Source: Elysia marginata
Taxonomy: Eukaryota > Mollusca > Gastropoda > Plakobranchidae
Length of the DNA: 32,246 bases
NCBI GenBank assembly: GCA_019649035.1
Contig: BMAT01013831.1
Location: forward strand, 128,845-161,090
Reading direction: 5' to 3'
The notes below the pieces were generated by a model. The model made no database searches. It saw only the letters and a program-made list of their open reading frames with translations, and was not told the origin of the DNA. The position numbers and the translations under genes were made by a program. The stretch's first letter is position 1. Every line of letters starts with the position of its first letter. Positions 11,201 to 23,200 of the stretch are shown here, one piece after another.

Positions 11201-14200
11201 CAGGATCAAGGTCATCCTCAGCAATGTTTGTCTCAACATTTGTAACATCTTCAATTGTCAAGGCATTTCCCGCATCTGAGTAGACCATTTTGTTTTCTTT
11301 TTGTTCAAAGGTTTCCTCGAGGGCAGGTTTACTGTATTCAATGGCTTTGACCTTTTGATACTCAAGCGCTGGGACCACAGGAGCCCTTACACAGTTTTGC
11401 AACTTTTGCACTTGAAAATCGCTTAGTGTGGGTAGCAAGATGCTCAACTTCATCTGTATTTCCTCCAGCAAGAGCTCTTTGTCTCTGGAAGTCTGCCTCA
11501 TCACAGCTATGGCAGTCTGTTGTCTGGACACCTGCTCCTGGGCTTTTTCCAAAAGTTTTTTGTCCTCTGCTGTTTTCTCGTTGAGATCTGAGATTCCGGC
11601 CTCCTGCCGCTGCACCATGTCTTGAGCCACTGCCAAGTCTTTCTCCAGCTGCTCTATCACACTGTTGCGCAGGAGAAGCTCCGTCTCTAATTTTGACACT
11701 GACTCCTTCAAATCCTCTTCGCCTGCCACAGATACAAAGCTGGAGCTGCGTTGCTGAGCAGGCATCAAACTTGTGTGCTCATCTTTGGCTGATGGTGATG
11801 GGGTTGGGACAGCCAGGCTAGTCAGCTCTTGAGATGACAATGATCTCTCTAGCACTTGCTTGGCCTGAACCACCTGCTCTAGCTCCACCGATACCTGACT
11901 TAGACTCCTCTCCAAACCATCCCTGTGTGCCTTCACCTCCTCTAAACTCTTCTCCCTCTCTAAAACTTCCTGTTTGTGCTTCTCCTCTGCAATGGAAACA
12001 GATTCTTCAATTTCATTGAGGTCTGTGTCAAATTGAGACATCCTCTGCTGCAGATCTGAGATCTCATTGTCCTTTTTTTGACACATAGACTCAAGCTTAG
12101 ATATATGGTTTGTCACCGAGGTCAGTTCTTCGACAAGTGTGGCAGTTTGTTTGGACAATTCTGAGTTTTCTTGAGTTTTGGCAGCCAAGGCCACTTCCAC
12201 CTCAGCTTTTTCTTTGGCTACAGCTCTGAGTCTATCAGCTTCAATGTTAAGTTCTCTGTGGGCATCCAGTAACTGCTGATGCTCTGAATGGATTGACTCG
12301 GCATTCATCTCTTGTGCTTGCTTCAGCTCTTTTGTGTAAGAATCAAAATGCTTTTGTTGGCTTTCAATCTGCTCTGTCAACTTCATTGCCTGCTCGTCTG
12401 CTTTGATGTTTTCCTGTTCAAGCTGTGACAGCCTGGACTTCATCTCCTCCAAAATCTTCTCCCTTTCTGTCAATTTCTCCTGGACACTGTCCTTCTCTGC
12501 TGTGACAGAGCTAAGCTGAAATCTTGCATCCTGTAGCTCTCCTTCAACATTCATCAGTTTCTCTATGGTGGTCTCTTTAAAGTCCTGAAGCTCTGCCAGT
12601 TCTTTCTTCAGCACCTGCTTGTTGTCATAGAGTTTCTGTACCTGCTGCTTCAGTTCTTGGATCAGCTCGTGGTCCCTCTCCATCTGCTGCCTGACCTTCA
12701 CCTCTTCCTCTAAGATGTTCCTCAAGTTGACGTCTTCCACAGAGGTGAGATCCTGTGTTCCTATCAAGCTTCCTTCATCTCCGACTAATCCCGACAAAAC
12801 TCTCTGAGAGAATTGCTCTTTCTCTAATACTAAGGCTTCCACCTGTGACCGAAGTTTCTGACACTCTTCGTCTTTCACAACTCCAAGGTTCATTTGCTCC
12901 ACTTGCTTCTCCTCATTGCGTCTCTCCCACTGCTCAAGTTCCTCTTCTGCGTCGTGCAGCCGTCCCTTGATATCCTCCAGCTTGCTTTCTGAAGATTTGT
13001 TTTCAGCTAATAGCCTAGCATTCTCCTCCCTCATCTCTTTCACCTTAGCCACTTTTGAGGCCACCTCTTCCCTGCTCCTTGCCAGCTCTTCTTGTAGTTC
13101 TTGTTTGTCCATGTGAAGATCATTGATGACCAGGCCCCCTTTCTGCAGTTTTTCTTTCAGGTCAGCAATTTCTGCCTCTTTAGCTGACTGTGATAACTTC
13201 CCTTGCTCCTCTGAAAAATTATTTTCAAGTTAATAATGAGCCTTTAACAGTTGGGACTGGCAATCAAAACTTGACTGACTTACGCCTATATATTACCTTA
13301 TTAGCTGAAGAATTAAAAAAAGATAATCCCTAAACTAGGAGCTAATCTGTACAACATATAGGTAGCCACAAAACAGTATTTAAATTATTGCAAAATTTTA
13401 CCTGCAATGGCTTTGTCTGTCAAGAACTACACAAAAGCTAACACATGACACATACGACATAGCATTGGCGAGTGAGTGGGGTTGACTAGTTCATGTCATC
13501 ACCTACCCTCAAAATTGCTCGTCTCCGCCTGCTCCCTCAGCTGCTTGACCAGCTCGTTCAGCTCTTGTACCTGGACCTGCTGACTGGCCACTTGGGCCAC
13601 GCTCTCTGCTAGTTTGGCCGAAAGTTCATCCCTCTGCTTGATAAGCTGTTCTAGGGCCTCGTTATGTTGTGAGTCAAGTTCCTCAATTGCTCCTTCAAGC
13701 TCTGTTTTTTCATCCCTCAGCGAAACAATCTCGGTTTCCAGGGTAGCAAGTTTGTCTGAAGAACAGAGTATGAAACAATTTAAAACGTTTGAGGGTCTTT
13801 AAAAAGTCCTCTCAGTGTGAATGTGAATATCTTCATACCACTAGAGACCAGTAGTAGAAATGACACATTAATGAGTGTTTAAAAATTTAACACAGAGCAT
13901 TTTGCCGTCTTGCAATCTTTGCCTCTGTGCTTAGTTTTTTTGTCATAGTTAAAAAATTAAACTTAAGCTAGACAAAAATATACAACACCGAAATTTAATT
14001 TCCAGCTTGAAATAAAGTTGCTATTGCTAATTTTTCTAGGTTGCATGAGTGCAAAGCATTATTTCAAAGAAATAATCATTCCATTTACACATGAACTCAT
14101 GGCAAAGGGAGGGATAGGGAGATCTTTAAAACCTGATACCAATTTATGGCATTCTACTAGCATATTCATAATTTCTTAGGGCAAATTCAAAATTAAACTC

Positions 14201-17200
14201 ACCAGGAGATTCTACCTTGTTTGCTGTTGATGATGAGCTTAACTCAGACTGCAAAGACGAAAAAAAAAGAAGAGATAAAATAAAACATTTTGAAGAAAGT
14301 GTTTAAAACCAAAGGTGATGGTTTTAAGTTACATTTGTTTCTTAATCCTCAAAGCAAACTGCAAATAGCTGACCCAGATATTAAAACTAAATAATATTAG
14401 CCCATAGCAAATTGACCACGGACAACAAAGCCAAAGCTAAAATCAAACTGCTGTAATCATAATTGTAATGAATTGTGGGTATAACGACACACAACTACCT
14501 ATCTAAATGTATGTTCGAGCTTATAAAAACAACACTAACACATTGCCCAAAATATAATGAAAACATTAACGTTTATCTATAAAAGTTACGGAAATAACAG
14601 TCTTTGCTTTTGTCTATTCAACCACAGCGGAACACCTCAATCAAGACCTGGAAAAATTGTAAAAACTGGTCTTATTAGAGAGGGGGGGGGGGGGCTTAGT
14701 TTAGGGGTAAGATTACTATACACATATAAGCGGGCATCCTCAGATTTCAATTCACATAAGAGAAGTGGCCTTTATTGAGGGGGTCTTCATTGAGGTGTTC
14801 CACTGTACTATAAAATCTTGCTGCTGCTTTTTAAATTAGTTTCATTTACAAGCCCTGTACAATTTAAACCTGGAGGTGTGAATCAGCTATACAGTACTAA
14901 TTTTACATAAGCCCTATGTTAACGCCAAACCAGAATTACAGCTATCTATGACTCAGTAAGGCTAAAAGATGGTTAAAAATTCATACTATAATTCAATGTG
15001 AAAACATTGCTTCATTATGCTTCAAGCCAGGACCAATGCATAACCTACTCCTCATTCACTTAACTTCTTATTCAGCACAAAACTAATTTTATTTTCATGT
15101 ACTGTAAGCATGCTATGAGAGATTTTATTTTGCCTCTACTTGGAAAATGCCTCTACCCTGAGGAGAACATTCCATTTCAAGATATCTACTGGGCTGTTAC
15201 CATGTCAAAGTCATCAAGCACAGAAGAAGCTTATACTTTTTCTCACCTTTAATGACTGAATCTCCTCTTCCTGTGCCTGTGTCTTTGTGCGTAGTTCAGA
15301 GACAATGTCCTCCAGGGCTCCATGCTCTATGTCCCGGTCTGATGTTTGCTGCTTCAGTTGAGCTTTCAGAGACTTAAGTTCTTTCTCTATCTCTGCCTGG
15401 GAGATATGCAGTGCTGTGGTGCCTTTGGATTCATCTTTATGGCTTTACAGAAAATCAAAGAAATTGAAAAGACAAGTTTACATAAGTTAAAGGGAGATGA
15501 CAAAAAAATGTTCTACTTTTTTCCCTAATAGATAGTTCAACAATTTTAAAAACTTTCAAGGTGTAACTTCGGTTTCTCACAAGCATAAAACTCATAACTC
15601 TTCAAAAAAAAAGTAAAATCAAACGTGCTTTTTGTATGCACTAATCAAATTCATTTAAAAAATGTTAGAAATTAAAAAGTTTTTAAAAACTTGCTTCACT
15701 CCAATTTCATAAAAATCAATTTGTTTTTGCTAGAATTGATTAAAGAATCTAAAAAAAAAAAGTAATGAAAATATCTTGTGTTACCAAAATCAAACATGTC
15801 TTCAAGAAATTTAAGAAAACAGACTATTTCTTAAAATTCTTTTTTTTCTAAAACAATACAAACGTTAAAACTTGGATACTTTGGTCTCATTCTCTGTCAG
15901 AAATCTAACAAAAAGTACTGTTTTTCTATGCTGAGGGCCTGTCATCAAATATGTTCATAAATTATTGATTTGTGTCAGTTTTAAGCAAAACTATCCAGAC
16001 TTTTTGCTCACCTGCTTTTGGATGAGAACTCAGCATCCAGTGTATCATCAGATTCTTCCTCCTCTTCACCTGTTGAGAAAAAAAAAGGCAGATTATTTGT
16101 AGAACCAAATTTATTTCTGATGGAACAGTACAGGAAAAAACTAATAATTTTTTCATTTGAAAGCTAAACAAAATTTATCTTAAAAATTGCCTAGATTATG
16201 ACAAAAAACTAAAAAAAACATAATTATGCTGCATGAACATACCGATGAAGGCAGTCAGTTTTTCTCTGAGAGATGCATTCTTCTGCTGCAGTTGAGCTCT
16301 CTGCTCTGAGGCTGTGGCCGCGGCCTTCTCCAACAACACCTGCTGCTCTTTGAGCTTGAGAACCTCTTCCTGCAGCATCAGGTTCTCTTGCTCCAGCGTG
16401 GCAAACACCTCTGAGTCCAGGCACACACACACAGAACATGAGGGTAGAGGGATAAAAGGGGGATGGGGAGAGGAGGGGTTGAATTGTGGTTTATTGTAAT
16501 GAAAATATTTAGTTCGTTGAGTTAAAAGATTTGTTAAACCTTTAAACCTTTGGTGATTTTTAAAAGGCTACACTGAAGCAAGAAGAAAAAGTACTGTTAC
16601 ACCTTGATAAACTGAGGACATTTCACCCTAACGACAGTGACATTGACCTTATACATGTATATAAAAACAGTGTGACTCTATTGCTTTGATGGGGACAATT
16701 GTATCAACTGCTTTGCCTTAAAATCCAGTAACAAACCATAATGGTTTCATAGTTAAACGGAAAACTAAATCTAAAAGAAAGAGAGAAGGCAAAATTAACC
16801 GATTATTAATAATTTGCCTCTGTAACAGATGCCACTCTCCTTTTGTAAAACAAAAGAAAAAAAATATAAGAAAAAAGTTTTTCTTCTTAAATAAAGTTTG
16901 TACAAATAAGATGCAAAAAAGTTTCGTCCTCCAACCTTTTGTAAGATTTTGAGGCCCATCTCCATCTCCAAGCTTCTCCAGCGTTGCCTCGGCATTTGTC
17001 ATGGCTTCTTCCTGCTCTTTTTGAACATCTTGCAATGACTGGGTAGCTTGTTTTTGCTACAAGATTTAAAAAAAAACAGTACTCAGAGGGTTAGTCGATA
17101 AATAAATGTTTAGCAATTTACAGACTTTCATTCAAAGAAATCAATATCTTTGAATTCACTAGATTGTATCCCAGACATAGTGCTTCCAACTAAAACTGAC

Positions 17201-20200
17201 TTTTCCCTGTTATCTTTCTTTTGTTTCCCCCTGCCTTTTCATTAGCTTCAAATGTAGTTTTATGATTACAGAATATGATTCTTGAATGTACTGTGTATGG
17301 TTTTGCAAATGACATAAAAATATGCTTGAACATAGAAAGCTGGACTGAACATACAAGCTACTACAGACAAATTCCAGCATCATAACAGAGTAACACTGTG
17401 TTATGCCCAACCTGTTGTCCGATACGGAACAGCTGATTGACAATGGTGCGCTTCTCTGCCCACATATCATCCCTGCGTATCGCAGCCTCTGTGTTCATGT
17501 TTTCTCTCAGCTCACGCAAATCGCTGAGCACACCTTGTGTGTCAGCCTGAAAGAAGGGCCCCTTTGATATTTGGGTTCCATTTACTGGTTTTTTTTGCCA
17601 CAAACAGGGCCACCATGCCATGCCGCTTACCCGTGCAGTTTGTGCATGCAGCGTGAATGGCTGTAGTTTTTCTCACAGGCTTAATAACATGCCAATTTTT
17701 TTGTGCAGGTTAAGTTTGAGGTTTCAGTTCAGAAATTTTTTTTTTGTTTCCCAAAATTAATATTTAATTTGGTTACTGCAGTTTCTTGCCATGCTGTGCG
17801 CTGATGATTTGCTCAATGATAGACAAATGGAGGCGAAATGAGGATGAACATGAAACGCTATGTTTCCAACTTGAATTTCACAGTCCCATTCTGATTAGTG
17901 AGTTTCGAAACCAAAGAAATATCTTATTACTTTTTTTTACCAAGTTATGTGCAAAAAATATCTTATTCCTGCTTATGAAAAATGTATGCTATATGTGTGA
18001 AGACATTTGTGACACATTCAAATTTTCCCGAATCAGAAATTATACATGTTGTCAGCAGTTTTTTTTTATTATTTACAATAAAGTTCTTAACTAACTATAA
18101 CAAAAATATTTCATTAAATTTCAGGCCTTGAGCAGTAAAAACTCAAGTTCTATTTTTGGTAGTTTCTTATGGCAGTTGCAGTTTAAATCCCATCTCAACT
18201 TTGTGCAGGAATTATAAACTTAACAACTCATATTTCACACTGCCAAATTCGAACATATGCTTGAAATGTGAATTAATGAGGAGCAGAAATATCATTTTCA
18301 GAATATGAGATGGATGAAGTTAGAATAAAAAAGACATGCTCAGGCTAAAATTGTCAGCTTAAATGAAAATCAACAGAGAGTGTGAATTTTTTAAATATTC
18401 TGAATATACACATGGTGGGCAAAATTGTGTAGCACTACCATTTCAAGTAACTTTATGAAAAAAAATAAGACCTTGCATGCATGGAATTACAAAAAGAGTT
18501 AATGCAAGAGACCAATATTGTCCATTACCAAAGAAGAATATAAAAGGCTCTCAACTGGCAAGCCAATCTTGTAATATTTCATCTGGCAGCTTTTGCAGTT
18601 TTCAATAGTAAAGTGTGGCATTCGAACAAGCCCCTTAATTAATGAAAAAGGGACTTGATATTAACGGACTTAATAACAGTCAGACTGTAAATTTCAATCC
18701 TTTTGTTTTGGCAGGTGTGTGTTAAAAGCCCCACTAGACTGAATTGAATATGCCGAGAACAAGGGCATCCGAGATACCATGGATATCTTTAGGGATACCA
18801 GAACTTCATAACAAAGCTCACAATGCATTCTATTAAGTTTGTTGCTGGAAATTTTATTTGAAGTGAGAGCTTTCTTTCCATTTGCTCTTTTGTCAGTTAT
18901 CTTGCTCAGTGAATGAGTGTTTCAAGTTGGATGTCAGAATTTGAGTATATTATTCCTCATTTTTCAAAGTTTTTTGGTTCCGCAAAGTCTGGCTTCTAGT
19001 CTTTAAACACCACTGAATGTGCTTGTGTGAAAAACCCATTGCTTTCATTTTATAGAGAAAAAAAAATTAACAAACGCATATTCATTTTAATCCCCTGTGA
19101 TCTTTTTCCCTCCTGCATGCTTCTATTTTGTAAAATAAAAATCTCCATGCTTGAGTAAAGCTTAACTCTCTCGTCTTAGAGGTAATTTATTTGCTTCAAA
19201 CGCAAAGTCAGAAAATGTCTTTAGAAAGCTTTGAAAATATCATGTCTATAAAATAAGAAACTTTAAGTATTTCACATGGTTAAATTCACACCAAAAAAAA
19301 TTTCTTAAATTCATGAGTTACTTGTTTCGGACAAAATTTTATAACTAAGAATATATGTCTAAGGCGATTATACTCTAAATCAAATAAATACAAACTGTAT
19401 ACTTTAGGATATAGAGGTAATATCATCATGAATAACATTTTAAAATATTATACTACTGGACGCAGCTTTCTTGACAAACCATGCAGCAAGAACTAAACAG
19501 CTACTTTGACTTTAAAAGTACCAAATGGTGTTAGCAAATAAAAATAAAACCTTCTACAAGTGCAAAAAAAAAAATCAAATAAAGAATATTAAAAAAAAAA
19601 AGCTAAGGCACAAACTCCATGCTCCAAGTATTAAACTAAAATTCTTACTAGAAAAATGGTCATAAGAGCCACTTTGTTTGACATTGCTTTTTTTTTTTTT
19701 CCAATCATGGTCTTAGCAAAATTTAAATATTTATTTTTTTTTGTAAAATTTCCATTCCTGATCAAAGAAACTAACAAAAAAATTAGCAGAAAACAGAGAA
19801 TTAATTAAAAAAAAAAACAACAACTCTACACTTTATTCTTGAAAATATCATAAAAAAAATCCCAACAACTCTACACTTTACTCTTGAAAGTATAGAAAAT
19901 AAAAAAAACAAAATGAAACCCTGACAACTCTACACTTTATGCTTGAAAGCATCCTAAAAATAAAAAAGACAACCCCACCCCACTCCACCTTTTCAACAAC
20001 TCCACATTAGCTTCAAAGCATCAAAAGGTATTTCAAAAAAAGGTTAGAAAGGAGCAAAAAGAAAAAACCCAGCGTTGCTACATGGTTTGCATCCAGCTGA
20101 TCCAGAAGACGATGCTTTGCTCTCACCAGTTCCCCGCGCGCTTCTGTGAGGTCAAGCTGTAAACTATGGCGAGAAGACTCTGATTCTGGCAGATTTGGAA

Positions 20201-23200
20201 AGTAAAGAACAACAGCAGAGATATTAGATGTCTGTAAAAACTGCAAACAGCAGTGGTGATAGGATGACAAATTGGAAGCTCCAAGGGGAAAAGAACCTGA
20301 ACCCCCGAAACAATAAAAATATCTTGACAATGCAATAGCCAACTTTTACTCCCCAAGTTACTACCAAAATTGTTTTTGAAAGAGTATGATTTAGACAAAG
20401 TTGGCACTAGTAATAATGTAAAAAATATTCCATTTGAAGAAAATGATTAAAGACAGTTAAACAGTAAATAAATAATAAGAGTAATAATAATCATATTTAT
20501 ATTAAATTCAAAGTAATAATAATGATGCCAATAATAATAGTACGTAATAGTATTAATATAGTAAGAACACACTTTTTTATAAGAATAGTGAACAATAGTA
20601 GTATTAATATCAACAATAATCACAATAGCAGCCGTAATAATGATAACAACTAGAAGAAAAAGCTCCTCAATTTTCAGGGATCAACTTTTCTTACAAGTAC
20701 AATAGCTTTAACTTATTCCTATTGAGAAAACTATTAAACTACATAATGATATTTACGTCCTTTACAATCAAAGCCAATAATTACCTTCAAGACTGGCTGA
20801 CAATGCCCTGACTTTTTCGTCCAGGGCTGCCTCCTGTGACTGCAGCGTCTCATTTCTAGTCTGCAGATGTTCCACCTCTCTCTGAAGCTCGTCAAGGGTT
20901 GATTCAAGATGTGCTCGGGCATCTTCTGCCTGAAAACAAATGTAACGAAGTTTAAAAAAGAAAAAAAATTATAATATTTTTGGTGTTTAGTAGGAGCTCA
21001 TAGTTGTTTGATCTTCATATGAAGCTGAAAAAAACTGAACAGGTCTATTTTTTTTTTCTCCGAAACTTAGGGTTCTCTACAACTGATTATATTTAACATT
21101 TTAGAATTGAATATGTTTCAATAAAAGAAGACCTGAGGAAAAACAGACGGAAAGCTGCAGCAAAACAGTAATACTTTAAAAATAAGAAAGGAAGAAAAAG
21201 ATCAATGAAGCCGCCTTAAAAAGATAAGCCAATGTTTTTTTTACACAGACAGAAAAATGTAACAGTCTTGTGCACCTTTAAACAGTCATCTTTTTTGCTT
21301 CATTAATCATTAAAAGAACCATGGTCTCCAGCAAGTACAATCACTATGCAAGAAGAGGAACTATAAACATGTTTCAATTAATCCTAAACCATTCCAAAGA
21401 TAATCAACTTCAAATCCACCTTTTGTTTAGGTAAGTTTCTCAATTCAAGTTTTATCAGTTTGAACTCATTGTCCTTTGTTAAGATGAATAGAGGTCGAGT
21501 GCTGTATTTTCTAAGGAACAATGGAATGAGACAAGGAAAACCAGAGTGTAACCTTATTTAATAAGCTTATCTGAAAGGTGAAAATCTACCTCTAGGTCAG
21601 AAGCAAGATAGGCCAAAGATACACAAACAACTGAACAAGTGACCTAGATCACCTTCTACCAACAAAGAATAAAAGCAACTCAGAAAAAAGAAGGAGAAGA
21701 AAGTGTTAAAATAAACTTTGGTCCTTAAAACAAAACAAAAAAGAAAATTATGGACAATAACTATAATATAAATAATGTTTTCCCAACAGCCAAGCATGTA
21801 AAAACAAAAATAGAAAATCAACAATTTGATTTATTAATAGATCAAGTTTTGAGAATTCAGAATGTCATTTAAAAAATCTGTCCTCTTTAACCTGTTCCAT
21901 TTTTATATTGCAACTTTTTATTAAAGCTTGTCACTCTCTTGCATAATTATATTACAATCAAACAAATGAAAAAAAAAGTTTAACCTATCACTTTTGGCAA
22001 AATCTGTAAAAGTACTGTAAAATTTAATTGTAAGCCTTAAGTTTCTTTTGTCAGCAAAGACAAATATTGTTTGCAAAAAATTTCAGTCACGTTAATTAGT
22101 TTGTCTTTAAAAAAATACTCCATTTGTGTTTTGCATCATCATCAAGGCTCCTTGAGTAAGAAATAATATTACAGGTGCAGATTTCATATTGACACCTTAC
22201 ATCCTAAGTTTACATCACATTCCATTATTGACAATATAGAATGCAGTTGGGAGCTGTGCAAAAATATAAACTTTGCCTGTATTTTGTCTGCATTTGATTT
22301 TTTTTCTTTTTTCGTAATAGGTGACAGAATTATAAAAAAAAATAAATAAAAAATAATAAAAAAGAGGTAAAAAGGCGAAAAATAAAGAGCCCACAGACAC
22401 ATACAGTTTTCGTCAAGAAAAAATATCTTTACAGTCACTCCCACTTTTTTCTGAAAAATAAAATTGTTGCTTGAGTTACATAAATAAACAGAAAAATTTA
22501 ATTCCAGAGTATTTAAAAAGTGAATGTGGTACCTTTTTCTTATCCTTGAGAGCTGCATCAAGGCGAGCAAGTGTGTCACTCTCTGCAGGCGAGGCGTGTA
22601 GTCTATCAGACTCTGGTAGGTTGGTGGATCCGCTGTGTTGAGAGCTACTTGTGCCATCACGTGCTGAGGAAATACACAGGCAGATAAAAATAGTAGTACT
22701 GCTTAGATAAGAGCTGGTTATATTTTTGTCGCTATATTTTGATTTATCTTTGTGATCTTGCAACATTACCTGTTTAGGGAAGTGTATAAAATAAGAAAAA
22801 AAAATACAGTAGATTATGTATGTAAAAAAGATAATGATCTTTTCTTTTCTTCAACATTTAAGAAAAATGTTACTTTGGTTTGTTAAATACTGGTTTAGAA
22901 CATTTTTAAAAAGACAGTAGCAATTATAGTTTTGAATTTCTTTTTTACATTGCAGGTATAAAAAAAATTTATAGCCATGATAGAAATTACGAAACTCTTT
23001 AGAGAAAGGTAGAGAGAAAGAGATGGGGAGTAAGGCAAACAGAGAGATTTTAAGACAGAAGCATACTGAGAGAGAGAGGAGAGAGAGGAAAGAAAGACAC
23101 AGCAACAAAGAGATCAATTTTATCTAGCCTTGTAATATAAAAATTTAAAAAATCCACCCTCTTGTCTCTCCTTCTACTTACCATCTACTAGCCGTTGTTC

